Positions 1 to 8,300 of a stretch of 64,000 nt of DNA are shown here, in pieces. Location: the NCBI GenBank assembly GCA_017473115.1, contig JAFUNC010000010.1, forward strand, positions 62,001-126,000, given 5' to 3'. Under the pieces are notes generated by a model. It was not told where the DNA came from. It worked only from the letters and a program-made list of their open reading frames with translations, and made no database searches. The DNA is from Lachnospiraceae bacterium. GTDB lineage: Bacteria; Bacillota; Clostridia; Lachnospirales; Lachnospiraceae. The number at the start of each line of letters is the position of its first letter. Position 1 is the stretch's first letter. A program made the translations under genes and the position numbers.

Positions 1-1430
1 TAATGGAGAAGTTGGAACCTGTGTTAAAGAAAGACCGGTTTGGCAAGGTTACATTGGATTTGGAGGCTTTGAAAACGGCGGAAGGTGTTGTTGAATTTGC
101 TTTGCAAATCGGTGAAGCAATACAAACGGCACATTGTAACCGGGTGTTACATCGTGATATTAAATTGGAAAATATATTTTATCATCCGCAAACCGGTAAG
201 TATGTATTGGGAGACTTTGGTATTGCAAAGTTTGTGGAGAATGGTACTGCGGAAACGATGGTATATACCGACGGATACGGAGCACCGGAGATTGAACGTT
301 GCCTGGCAGATCAATACAGTGCTACGGCAGATATTTATTCTTTTGGCGTGACCTTGTATCTTTTATTAAATGAATTATGTTTTCCGGCGTCGGAAGGCTA
401 TCGGGTAAATCCCATACAATATTCACCGGACTTTGTTTTTCCTGCACCGAAAAATGCAGGTGCGGATTTTGCGGGAATTGTCCAGAAGATGTGTTGTTAT
501 GACAGTGAAGACCGTTATGAATCAATGGAGACTGCATTAGCGGATGTGAAAAGGATGATGTCGAGGGAAGAAACTGCCGATGAGAATACCTTTTACCCGG
601 ATTTGGAAACGGAAACCTATAAAGAGAGTATCAAGAAAAACAAAATAAAAAAAGGAACCCGCAAGATACAAAAAACCAGAATGTTCCGCAAAGAAGAAAA
701 GCGGTTGGCGGAGAAAGATTATAGGATCATTTCTGTTGTGTCAGGCATCGGAATTGCTCTTTTGGTGATGTTGCTTATAAAGTCTGTGGGAATGGAAACG
801 AAAAGTGTTACAAGTCCGTTGTTTTGGCTTATGCCGATTGCATTGGCGGTACAGGCATTGTTGGTCAGAATCAAAGAGTTTCAATGGATATTTGGGATAT
901 TGGCGGTAGGATTAACTGTATATTCGGCGATTTCTTTAGGATGCGGTGTCGTCCACGTGGTAGTTTGCCTTGCGATACTTTTGGGGTTACCGCTTGTAAT
1001 GGCGGCAAGTGCCGGCGGAGTGTTTTTGTGGATGCTTTGGGATGTGTACGGAATCATTCCGGAGGTTGCGTCGTTTGAACATTCCAATATCGGATGGATA
1101 CCGGCGGCGCTTTTATTGTTGCTGATAAACGGTTATATCTGGCAGGGATGGTATTACGACAAACGAAGCGACCGTGTTGTGGATTGTTGGGATATCTTAT
1201 ACAGAGCAATCTATCATATTTTACTGTTGGTGGGCATAGTTGTCGGATTATTGCAATTAACAGGTGTGGTGCAGATGCCGGAATGGTGGAACCGTATTCA
1301 TCCCGGTTTGATTGGCCTCGTATTAAAAACGGTTGCAGCCATAGAACCGCTGATTGACGGAATCCGGGCGAAGATAATGCATGCGGAAGATGGGAAAGTG
1401 ATAAACGAAGAGGAAGAAGAGGCAGTGTAA
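1..1430 (+). CDS. Membrane-anchored Ser/Thr protein kinase, 5' end outside the window
   Basis: A Hanks-type Ser/Thr kinase whose N-terminal lobe is cut off by the window edge. The visible part contains the catalytic loop HRDIKLEN, the DFG motif and GAPEIE of the activation segment. A basic linker follows, and about 240 C-terminal residues form several hydrophobic segments, so the kinase domain probably sits in the cytoplasm on a membrane anchor. The ATG at position 3 aligns with an internal Met (residue 135) of the complete paralogue downstream, so about 134 residues, including the glycine loop and ATP-binding lysine, should lie upstream. No PASTA domains are seen. One base separates its stop from the next kinase. 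The substrate is unknown. Confidence 0.9.
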   Translation, partial: MEKLEPVLKKDRFGKVTLDLEALKTAEGVVEFALQIGEAIQTAHCNRVLHRDIKLENIFYHPQTGKYVLGDFGIAKFVENGTAETMVYTDGYGAPEIERCLADQYSATADIYSFGVTLYLLLNELCFPASEGYRVNPIQYSPDFVFPAPKNAGADFAGIVQKMCCYDSEDRYESMETALADVKRMMSREETADENTFYPDLETETYKESIKKNKIKKGTRKIQKTRMFRKEEKRLAEKDYRIISVVSGIGIALLVMLLIKSVGMETKSVTSPLFWLMPIALAVQALLVRIKEFQWIFGILAVGLTVYSAISLGCGVVHVVVCLAILLGLPLVMAASAGGVFLWMLWDVYGIIPEVASFEHSNIGWIPAALLLLLINGYIWQGWYYDKRSDRVVDCWDILYRAIYHILLLVGIVVGLLQLTGVVQMPEWWNRIHPGLIGLVLKTVAAIEPLIDGIRAKIMHAEDGKVINEEEEEAV

Positions 1431-1431
1431 A

Positions 1432-3039
1432 ATGTTTCTATGGTCGAGAAAAGAAATGGAAGATATACTTCTGCAGTTGGAAGAGAGAGGGCAACTTTTC
1501 GAAAGGTGCAGATTTTGCAGAAGGAAAGACGGATTCAGCCTGCTTGGAACCGGTGGTTTTGCGTGTGTGTATGAGGCTGAGAATATCAGGGATTCACGCA
1601 AACGATATGCCCTTAAAGTAATCGGATTCGGTGATAAGTATGTGGAGTCTGACGCATTTCAAAAGTCTGTATCCGCACAAAGGAATATCGGCAGATATCG
1701 TGACAGTATGATTCAAATCTACGATTATAAGGAATTGTGTGTGGAATTGGATCGAAATAATCAGGTGATTTCGATACTGTCTCAAACAGAAAAAAAGCCG
1801 GAGCAAAATTGTCTTACGCTTCAGTTTATCCTTATGGAGAAATGCAGACCGATTCTTGCGTATGATAAAACGGGAAATGCGTATTTGACGTGTCAGGAAT
1901 TGCAAGAGCGGGATGAAAAAGAGATTTTGAAACTTGCTTTTGATATCGGGAAAGCGTTATCTTTGGCACATACTAAAAATGTGATTCACAGGGATGTAAA
2001 ACTCGAAAACATCTTTTATGATGCCGGGAAAAAAGTATATAAACTGGGTGATTTCGGGATTGCCAAAGTGACGGATAACGGTATGGCAAGTACGATGGCG
2101 TACACAAAGGGATACGGCGCACCGGAGATTGTAACCGGTCCGGAGGAGCAGTACGACAATACGGCAGATATTTATTCCTTTGGGATTTTATTATATCTTT
2201 TGTTGAATGATTTGCAATTTCCGGATTCCGATGATTACCATTCCAACACTGCGAGACAATACAGTCAGGGATATGTGTTACCGAAACCACGTTACGGCTC
2301 GGAGAAACTGATTGCAATGGTTATCCGTATGTGCAGATATGAGCCGGAGGAACGTTATCAAAATGCGGACGAATTACTGGATGAACTGGAAGGGTTATAT
2401 TTGGATAGCGGATATCATTATAAAAAGCAGCATCGCAACGGAGCGGTGGCGGTTGGCAGTCTTTTCCTGTTAGCAGGCACGGTCATGTTAAAATTAACGG
2501 TGCATCCGGAATTATCGCTTTCTCCAAGTGTGTGGTTGTATATTATACTGGTCCCGGCATTGTTAAAATGTGTATGGGATATCCGGCGGGAGAGAATGTC
2601 CGGCATTGTTTTGGGGCAGATAGCAGGCGTGGCGGGCGTTATACATATCATGACACTGATTGAAAAATATAACGGCAGTTTACCGCTGTATTCCGGTTAT
2701 GCGTGGTCGGGTCCTGCATTTATTTCCATGGGTGTGATACTGACGTTTCAGGTATTCATTTTAAAAGAGCGGGACAGAAAAGTGATGCCATACTATTTTA
2801 AGGCTAATTTTTATTGGATTTGTATGTTTGCTTTTTATTTGGTATTGATTCTGCATGCATGGACATTTGGTCCGGCGCATGCAAGTATCCTTCGCTTTTT
2901 GCCGATGGGCGAATGGATGTCAGAGATTGCGGTACGTTATGATATTGCTAAAGTGGGAATTGCGGGAGCGATATTTGTGTTGCTGTGGAATGTCAGGGAA
3001 TGGGTGTTGCGTTTTATAAATAAGAAAGCAAACGGTTGA
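1432..3039 (+). CDS. Membrane-anchored Ser/Thr protein kinase (535 aa)
   Basis: A complete Hanks-type kinase. The glycine loop GTGGFACVYEAE is at about residues 39-50, the ATP-binding Lys at 62 (YALKV), the catalytic loop HRDVKLEN at about 186-193 and DFG at 207. After about residue 335 come several hydrophobic segments to the C-terminus. All catalytic residues look intact. It is a tandem paralogue of the kinase immediately upstream and is surely co-transcribed with it. The gene ends just before a terminator-like hairpin, and clpP starts beyond that. Two adjacent kinases with membrane tails but no visible extracellular sensor domain suggest that signals come from partner proteins. That role is inference. 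Confidence 0.93.
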   Translation: MFLWSRKEMEDILLQLEERGQLFERCRFCRRKDGFSLLGTGGFACVYEAENIRDSRKRYALKVIGFGDKYVESDAFQKSVSAQRNIGRYRDSMIQIYDYKELCVELDRNNQVISILSQTEKKPEQNCLTLQFILMEKCRPILAYDKTGNAYLTCQELQERDEKEILKLAFDIGKALSLAHTKNVIHRDVKLENIFYDAGKKVYKLGDFGIAKVTDNGMASTMAYTKGYGAPEIVTGPEEQYDNTADIYSFGILLYLLLNDLQFPDSDDYHSNTARQYSQGYVLPKPRYGSEKLIAMVIRMCRYEPEERYQNADELLDELEGLYLDSGYHYKKQHRNGAVAVGSLFLLAGTVMLKLTVHPELSLSPSVWLYIILVPALLKCVWDIRRERMSGIVLGQIAGVAGVIHIMTLIEKYNGSLPLYSGYAWSGPAFISMGVILTFQVFILKERDRKVMPYYFKANFYWICMFAFYLVLILHAWTFGPAHASILRFLPMGEWMSEIAVRYDIAKVGIAGAIFVLLWNVREWVLRFINKKANG

Positions 3040-3075
3040 ATTACAACAGAATAGCAAAAGATACATTTAAGAGAG

Positions 3076-3124
3076 AACACTTCTTATATCAGAGCAAAAA
3101 CCTGATGTAGGGGGTGTTTTTTTA
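3076..3124 (+). terminator. Rho-independent terminator after the kinase pair
   Basis: An imperfect inverted repeat (AACACttCTtatATCAGG against CCTGATgtAGggGGTGTT) is followed by a run of seven T. It would end the kinase transcript before the clpP promoter. Confidence 0.7.
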
Positions 3125-3196
3125 TTGCGATGGATGCATCGGTGTGTGAACGACATATAATCTGCCGTTTGTTTTTCGGACAGTTAAAATTATGTG

Positions 3197-3240
3197 TAAA
3201 CTTCAATTGAAAAGCAGAAGTTTGATTTGATATAAGATGA
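3197..3240 (+). promoter_or_regulatory. Promoter P1 of clpP with the system-specific upstream box
   Basis: TAAACTT (3197-3203), 4 bases, TGAAAA (3208-3213, within TTGAAA), 17 bases, then TATAAG (3231-3236). The same three blocks with identical spacing recur at 5251 and 11241. Read as sigma-A, the -35 is TTGAAA with an 18-base spacer. The TAAACTT block is then an additional activator or operator site. Confidence 0.65.
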
Positions 3241-3290
3241 AATTACTTCAAGAGACTTAAGAAACGAAAGCATAGAGGGGAGAATGAAAA

Positions 3291-3887
3291 ATGAATAAAA
3301 TATATCAGTCACCGGCAGTGGAAAGAGAGAGCGTAAGCGGCATCAGTACCGTATCCTTAAGCACCAACGCATTTAGCGGAAGGAAAATATATCTGTTCGG
3401 GGAAATCGACGAAGAACTTTTATATATGTTTACCATGCAGATGATGTATCTGATGGAGGATGAAATGTCAGAAATCAATCTTTATATCAACAGCCCGGGC
3501 GGCGAGGTAAATGCGGGGCTTGCCATATATGATTTGATTCAGGCGTGTAAAGCACCGGTGAATATCTACTGCATCGGGATGGCAGCCAGCATGGGAGCCG
3601 TTATTCTTGCAGGAGGACAAAAAGGACGCCGTTTTCTTTTGCCTCACAGCAAGGTGATGATTCATGAGCCATTGATTGCCGGAGGCGTTGGCGGTTCGGC
3701 GTCTTCCGTAAAAAGTACGGCAGAATCCATTTTAAAAACCAAGGAACTGTTAAATGGTCTGCTGGCAAAGCATACGGGAAAAAGTATGGAAGAGATTGAT
3801 AAAGCCACGGATCATGACAATTTTCTGTCGGCAGAAGAGGCTGTGGCATTTGGGTTGTGTGATAAGGTGGTTACCACGCTTATGTAA
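3291..3887 (+). CDS. clpP: ATP-dependent Clp protease proteolytic subunit (accessory ClpP)
   Basis: A serine protease of the ClpP family, 198 aa. The catalytic Ser is at residue 100 in GMAASMGA, the His at 125 in MIHEPL, and the catalytic Asp lies in TDHDNFLSAEEA near 174-176. The SPGGEVNAG oxyanion region is present. ClpP forms a barrel fed by an AAA+ unfoldase, but no clpX or clpA gene lies next to it. The N-terminus (first 30 residues) does not look like a typical housekeeping ClpP, and its neighbours are kinases and a VirD4-like ATPase, so this is probably a second, specialised copy. It is followed after 13 bases by the ATPase gene, with which it should be co-transcribed from P1. Confidence 0.93.
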   Translation: MNKIYQSPAVERESVSGISTVSLSTNAFSGRKIYLFGEIDEELLYMFTMQMMYLMEDEMSEINLYINSPGGEVNAGLAIYDLIQACKAPVNIYCIGMAASMGAVILAGGQKGRRFLLPHSKVMIHEPLIAGGVGGSASSVKSTAESILKTKELLNGLLAKHTGKSMEEIDKATDHDNFLSAEEAVAFGLCDKVVTTLM

Positions 3888-3900
3888 AGGAGGAAATAAG

Positions 3901-5202
3901 ATGAACGAGAATATGAAAAATAAGTACGGCGAAATGCTTTTGCCGGACGGCAGATATTACAGTCTCGATGACAGAGAGACGGGGTTAAATAATAATGTAT
4001 TGGTAGTGGGTACTACAGGGGCTGCTAAGACCAGGACGGTAATTACGCCCAATTTACTGGAATGTGTCGGGAGTTATGTGGTAACTGACCCGAAGGGAAA
4101 TTTGTACCGCCAATGGGGAGAGCATATGCGTGCGCACGGATACCGCGTGGTGCGCGTCAGTTTCATTCATCCTGAAATTTCGGCACATTACAATCCGCTG
4201 GTATATATCAAAAATACGCAACAAATCCAACAGTTGTCAAGTTCGCTGGTATTCAGTGAAAAAGGCAGAGGTTCGGTGGATCCGTTTTGGGATGACAGTT
4301 CATTAATGCTGATCAACAGTTTGATTGCTTATGTAAAAGAAATGATTCCGGAAGAATCCGAAAATCATAATTTTCATTATATTCTGGAACTGTTGCGCAA
4401 TGCCGGAAGAAACAGTACAAGTTCGAAGGTTACTGCCCTTTCCCGCATGATGGATGAACTGGGTTACTACGGTGAAAACAGTTGGGCTTTAAAACAATTC
4501 CGGAATGTTAACCAGGCACCGGAGAAGACGTTTAATACGATTGTGGCAACTTCCATCGCAAAGTTCTGTTCCGTGGATACGGAAGAATTAGCACAAATGA
4601 TGGCATACGATGAAATTGATTTTGCATCCATCGGACAACGTAAAACCGCAGTTTTTGTGGAAGTGTCAGATTCGGACCGCTCCATGGATGCACTGATTAA
4701 TATGTTTTTTACTCAGGCAATGAATCAATTATGTACCTATGCGGATGAAAAGTGCGAAAACAGTCAGTTACCGGTGCCGGTGAGATTTTTTATGGATGAC
4801 TTTGCAACCAACTGTAAAATTGTGAATTTCGAGAATATGATTTCTAACATCCGTTCCCGTAAAATCTCCGTGGTTATGGTGCTGCAGTCTTTGGCACAGT
4901 TGGAAGAAAGTTACGGCAGAAGCGCTCATACCATCGCGGACAATTGTGACACCATGATTTATATGGGCGGAAACGATCCGGAAACCGCAGCATCCATTGC
5001 AGTTCGTTGTAACAAAACCACGCAGACCATCCTTCATATGCCGTTACGCACCAGTTGGATTTTCCGCAGGGGACAAATGCCTTTTATGTGTAAAAACATG
5101 GAATTGAACGATTATTTGAAAGAACGTGGGATTGAGCAGGTGAATCACCCGAAAACAGAGGAAGAGGACAAAGCGTTTGAAATCATAAAAATTGCCGGAT
5201 AA
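3901..5202 (+). CDS. Soluble VirD4/TraG-like ATPase
   Basis: Similar to VirD4/TraG coupling-protein ATPases, which pump DNA or protein substrates. Walker A is GTTGAAKT at residues 37-44, in which the Gly before the invariant Lys is replaced by Ala. The DPKGNLYRQW and YNPLVYI motifs typical of the TraG family follow, and RFFMDDFAT near residue 300 is Walker B-like. At 433 aa it has no N-terminal membrane segments, unlike VirD4. The start is chosen at ATG 3901 because AAAGGAGG lies just upstream at the end of clpP; an in-frame extension to 3754 overlaps clpP and has no support. No relaxase or type IV secretion gene is present, so an ordinary conjugation role is unlikely. Confidence 0.85.
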   Translation: MNENMKNKYGEMLLPDGRYYSLDDRETGLNNNVLVVGTTGAAKTRTVITPNLLECVGSYVVTDPKGNLYRQWGEHMRAHGYRVVRVSFIHPEISAHYNPLVYIKNTQQIQQLSSSLVFSEKGRGSVDPFWDDSSLMLINSLIAYVKEMIPEESENHNFHYILELLRNAGRNSTSSKVTALSRMMDELGYYGENSWALKQFRNVNQAPEKTFNTIVATSIAKFCSVDTEELAQMMAYDEIDFASIGQRKTAVFVEVSDSDRSMDALINMFFTQAMNQLCTYADEKCENSQLPVPVRFFMDDFATNCKIVNFENMISNIRSRKISVVMVLQSLAQLEESYGRSAHTIADNCDTMIYMGGNDPETAASIAVRCNKTTQTILHMPLRTSWIFRRGQMPFMCKNMELNDYLKERGIEQVNHPKTEEEDKAFEIIKIAG

Positions 5203-5208
5203 ATCAAA

Positions 5209-5236
5209 AGGTCGGACTGTTTGAAACGGTCCGACC
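5209..5236. terminator. Hairpin between the VirD4-like gene and the RHH gene
   Basis: GGTCGGAC and GTCCGACC pair around a GTTT/AAAC inner stem, giving an almost perfect 27-base hairpin. On the plus strand there is no T run after it; on the minus strand TTTT follows. It may end the RHH transcript, or act on both strands as a weak terminator. Confidence 0.5.
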
Positions 5237-5250
5237 GAAATTGGAAAGTG

Positions 5251-5292
5251 TAAACTTTGCCTGAAAAACCTATGAACCAAATTGTATAAAAT
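5251..5292 (+). promoter_or_regulatory. Promoter P2 with the system-specific upstream box
   Basis: TAAACTT (5251-5257), 4 bases, TGAAAA (5262-5267), 17 bases, TATAAAAT (5285-5292). The spacing is identical to P1 and P3. It points rightward, so its transcript would run antisense through the RHH gene (5309-5491) before reaching the grpE/dnaK-like operon at 5650. Confidence 0.6.
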
Positions 5293-5308
5293 AGAGACAC
5301 AAGTAATT

Positions 5309-5491
5309 TTAATTCTGTTCGTTTTTGGATTCGGGCATATTGGCAAGGGCATATTCGATGCACTGAATAACTGCCTTGTTAAAAGAGATGTGGCTGGCAT
5401 CTGCTTTTTCGGACAATTCCCGAACCAGAACGGACGGAAGTCTTAAGGTTTTGGATTCATAATCTTTATAGTCTGCTTTTAGTTGAAACAT
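5309..5491 (-). CDS. Small ribbon-helix-helix-type DNA-binding protein
   Basis: A 60-aa protein with the layout of an Arc/MetJ-type ribbon-helix-helix repressor: a short strand (SKTLRLPSVLV) followed by two predicted helices (RELSEKADASHIS and FNKAVIQCIEYALANM). Such proteins bind DNA as dimers. The start is taken at ATG (5' end 5491) with AGGTG 5-9 bases upstream; a four-residue-longer GTG start exists but uses the ribosome binding site itself as coding sequence. It lies between the two halves of the kinase/chaperone locus, divergent from the chaperone operon, so it is a natural candidate to regulate the locus. No antitoxin-type partner toxin is adjacent. Confidence 0.75.
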   Translation of the reverse strand: MFQLKADYKDYESKTLRLPSVLVRELSEKADASHISFNKAVIQCIEYALANMPESKNEQN

Positions 5492-5570
5492 AGAGCACCT
5501 CACTTCTAAATCATAATTTAATTTTACTTGCCACCAAATATAAATCTACAACCAAAATATACGCAAACGT

Positions 5571-5623
5571 AGGTGCAAAATAGGTGCAAAATAATTGCAC
5601 ACGGAAAGAGTATGTGCTAAAAT
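5571..5623 (+). promoter_or_regulatory. Chaperone-operon promoter with two 11-base direct repeats
   Basis: TTGCAC (5595-5600), a 17-base spacer and TAAAAT (5618-5623) form a good sigma-A promoter 27 bases before the grpE-like start codon. Immediately upstream, AGGTGCAAAAT occurs twice head to tail (5571-5581 and 5582-5592), and the -35 region itself reads AATTGCAC. The tandem repeats are candidate binding sites for the divergent RHH protein, since RHH repressors commonly bind tandem short sites. I see neither a CIRCE nor a HrcA-type inverted repeat. Confidence 0.7.
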
Positions 5624-5649
5624 AAATAAAATATAAAGGAGGAAAAACA

Positions 5650-6216
5650 ATGGAAGAATTTACCCAAAATACGGAAGACGTCATTGAGACGGAAACTGTC
5701 GATTGTGAGACGGAGGAATGCACGCAACAGGATGAAATTGAGGAGATTTTGCTGAATACCAGGGAGCAGGGAGAGATGATAGAGAATTTGATTAAGCATC
5801 AAATTGAAGTCAAAGATGAAATGATTGAGAAACTCCACAAAGAACTGGAATATTATAAGCAGGATGCTGCAGAGAAGTTTGTTGACCAGGTTATGAAAGC
5901 AATTATTAAAGTTCGTAAAGACATGGGCAAATTAATTGCATCCGAAAAGTGGAATACAATGACGGCTGAGAATCTTCAGGAAGAATATCGGTATATTTTT
6001 GAAGATTTAACGGATTTGTTGGAACAACAAAACGTTGATGCATTTACAACGGCAGCAGGAGATGGTTTTGACGCATCACTGCATATGGCCAAAATTGAAA
6101 AAACGAAGGATCCTTCCTTAAACAAAACAATCAAAGAAAGCATAAGTGAAGGATACAAAAAGGGTGAAAAAGTGCTTTTGCCCGAACGTGTAATTGTATA
6201 TCAGTATAACGAATAA
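5650..6216 (+). CDS. GrpE-like nucleotide exchange factor
   Basis: 188 aa with the GrpE layout: an acidic N-terminal tail (residues 1-40), a long coiled-coil-like helix (about 40-80), further helices, and a C-terminal beta part ending ISEGYKKGEKVLLPERVIVYQ, which matches the end of GrpE (GYxxGDRVLRPARVxV). GrpE drives ADP release from Hsp70. The central part is divergent from housekeeping GrpE. It is first in the chaperone operon, with a strong AAAGGAGG site, and is followed 23 bases later by the Hsp70 gene. It is probably dedicated to that Hsp70 rather than the general DnaK; the pairing is inferred from adjacency. Confidence 0.8.
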   Translation: MEEFTQNTEDVIETETVDCETEECTQQDEIEEILLNTREQGEMIENLIKHQIEVKDEMIEKLHKELEYYKQDAAEKFVDQVMKAIIKVRKDMGKLIASEKWNTMTAENLQEEYRYIFEDLTDLLEQQNVDAFTTAAGDGFDASLHMAKIEKTKDPSLNKTIKESISEGYKKGEKVLLPERVIVYQYNE

Positions 6217-6239
6217 AACAGAAGAGGAGATTTATTATT

Positions 6240-7895
6240 ATGGGTTATGTATTTGGTATTGATTTAGGAACAACGTATTCTTGTATTGCATACATTGATG
6301 AGTATGGTAAGCCGGTTGTATTAAAAAACAGTGACGGAGATCATACGACCCCGTCGGTAGTGATGGTAGAGTCTGAAAGCAATATTATTGTCGGAACGGA
6401 AGCAAAGCGTTCCATCGAAATTGAGCCGGACAAAACGGTTCAGTTTATTAAACGAAAAATGGGTAAAGAAAATGATCAGGTAACTTTGAACGGAACAACA
6501 TATACCGCACCTGAGGTATCTGCATACATTTTGAAGAAACTTGTGACGGATGCGAATGAAGAATTAAAGCAGACCGGTGTCATCAAGGATGGCGAAGAGG
6601 TAAAAGATGTTGTTATCACTTGCCCTGCATATTTCGGAATGAACGAGAAGCAGGCGACTAAGACAGCCGGTGAACTGGCAGGTTTGAATGTACTAAATAT
6701 TATTAACGAGCCCACCGCGGCTGCAATTTCCTATGGTGTATCCGGAGGAGATAAAAACGAAACCGTATTGGTTTATGACCTTGGAGGCGGTACGTTCGAT
6801 ATCACGGTTATGAATGTAAACGGTGGTAATATTTCCGTTATTTGTACCGGTGGTGATGACCAGTTGGGCGGTAAAGACTGGGACGAAGCATTGATGGACT
6901 ATGTAATGCAGAGATATGAGGAAGAAAACGGTGAAGATTTGTCGGAAGATCCGGAAGCGGTAGCAGCATTGTATGTGGATGTTGAAACATGGAAGAAGTC
7001 GCTTACCTCAAGAGAAAAAGTAAACATGTCCGTAAACGGTCCTGCCGGAAGATTCCGTGAAGAATTGACCCGTGAAAAGTATGAGGAGTTAACAAGCGAT
7101 CTTTTAAACAGAACCAAAAACCTTTTGGAAGATGTTATGGCCGTTGCCACCAAACAAGGATATCCCATGGATAAAATTGACAAAGTATTATTGGTTGGCG
7201 GTTCCTCAAGAATGCCTCAGGTTGCGGCTATGATTGAGAGAGATTATCACGTGACACCGATTTTGGCAGACCCGGACGAAGCAGTTGCCAAGGGTGCAGC
7301 GGTTTATGCAAGTAACGAAAAAGCATATAACGATTTTGTACAGGACGAAGCCGTAAAAGCAGGTAAAACGGTAGAAGAAGTAAAAGAAGAAAATCTCCTT
7401 ACCGGTGAATTGGACAAGAAGTTTGCGATTTCTGCAGGCGGTTCCGCAGGCAGTGCATTGAAACTGAATATTACCAATGTATTGTCCAGAACATACGGCA
7501 TCGTTGCATTGCAGAACGGAAAACCGGTTATTTGTAATATGTTAATGATTAACGATCAGTTGCCGTCTACCAAAACACAGCGCTTCTATACCGCGGAAGA
7601 TAATCAGGATGCGGTTGTCATCAGTGTGTACGAAAGCCGTTCCACGGATGAAGTGATGGAATTGGAAGACCGTGTTGCATTAACGGATATTGATATGCGT
7701 TTTACCAAGAAGGTACCCTTCAATACTGCCGTTGATATGACGATGGCTCTGGATAATGCGGGTATGTTACATATCATTGCGGAAGAACAACAGTATCATT
7801 CCAAATTGGATACTACCTTCCAACTTTCCAATCAGATGACGGATGATGAAATGAACAGTGCAGCCTTAAGAATGTCATCCGCCAAAGTAGAATAG
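6240..7895 (+). CDS. DnaK-like Hsp70 lacking the C-terminal lid
   Basis: The nucleotide-binding domain is well conserved: GIDLGTTYSC at residues 6-15, NEPTAAAISYG, VYDLGGGTFDI and VLLVGGSSRMPQ. A beta-type substrate-binding domain follows from about residue 413, with a QLPSTKTQRFYTAEDNQ segment like that of DnaK. The protein is only 551 aa, against about 610-640 for DnaK, and ends shortly after the beta domain, so the helical lid is absent or reduced to a stub. The region between the two domains is about 55 residues, longer and more charged than the usual short linker. It sits directly after the GrpE-like gene. No trigger factor, hrcA or canonical dnaJ is next to it. Confidence 0.92.
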   Translation: MGYVFGIDLGTTYSCIAYIDEYGKPVVLKNSDGDHTTPSVVMVESESNIIVGTEAKRSIEIEPDKTVQFIKRKMGKENDQVTLNGTTYTAPEVSAYILKKLVTDANEELKQTGVIKDGEEVKDVVITCPAYFGMNEKQATKTAGELAGLNVLNIINEPTAAAISYGVSGGDKNETVLVYDLGGGTFDITVMNVNGGNISVICTGGDDQLGGKDWDEALMDYVMQRYEEENGEDLSEDPEAVAALYVDVETWKKSLTSREKVNMSVNGPAGRFREELTREKYEELTSDLLNRTKNLLEDVMAVATKQGYPMDKIDKVLLVGGSSRMPQVAAMIERDYHVTPILADPDEAVAKGAAVYASNEKAYNDFVQDEAVKAGKTVEEVKEENLLTGELDKKFAISAGGSAGSALKLNITNVLSRTYGIVALQNGKPVICNMLMINDQLPSTKTQRFYTAEDNQDAVVISVYESRSTDEVMELEDRVALTDIDMRFTKKVPFNTAVDMTMALDNAGMLHIIAEEQQYHSKLDTTFQLSNQMTDDEMNSAALRMSSAKVE

Positions 7896-7907
7896 GGGTG
7901 AACAGCG

Positions 7908-8291
7908 ATGGTGATATTCAGCATATTTTGGATTGCAGTATTTTGTTTGATTACATTGCTTCTGAGAATTGTTTTTGAAGTCGTATCTTCTGCCTTATGT
8001 GCTTTGTGGGATGCCGGTTGGATAGTTGCGCTTACAGGAGGAATCTCTACACTTTTCATTCTTACGTTAACACTTATATTTGAAATGTCCGTGGGAGAAA
8101 CCAGTGTGTTTAATGGTGTGTTTTTTATTATTATTATCGCTATCGCCTGTGTGATTGTAACAGCGCTTCTGGTTTTGCTGTGTTTAATCGGTCTGGGGCT
8201 TGGCAAATTATTGGAATATTTCGCTGATTTCTTTCGTAGTGAGTTTGAGAATTGGATTAAGCAATTGACTAAAAAACTGGAGAAGGCCTAG
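7908..8291 (+). CDS. Small membrane protein in the chaperone operon
   Basis: 127 aa with three or four hydrophobic segments (roughly residues 5-25, 32-58, 63-103) and a short charged C-terminus. I recognise no family. It starts 12 bases after the Hsp70 stop and ends 9 bases before the J-like gene, so it is translated as part of the operon. A membrane partner fits the idea that the chaperone works at the membrane together with the large membrane protein downstream. That is inference. Confidence 0.75.
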   Translation: MVIFSIFWIAVFCLITLLLRIVFEVVSSALCALWDAGWIVALTGGISTLFILTLTLIFEMSVGETSVFNGVFFIIIIAIACVIVTALLVLLCLIGLGLGKLLEYFADFFRSEFENWIKQLTKKLEKA

Positions 8292-8300
8292 GAGGAATGT

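Noticed and set aside
3901-5202. VirD4-like gene as evidence of a conjugative element
   Set aside because: No relaxase, VirB4, or other type IV secretion genes are in the window, and the protein lacks a membrane anchor.
5571-5623. CIRCE/HrcA control of the grpE/dnaK-like operon
   Set aside because: No TTAGCACTC-N9-GAGTGCTAA-like inverted repeat is present; only direct repeats are seen.
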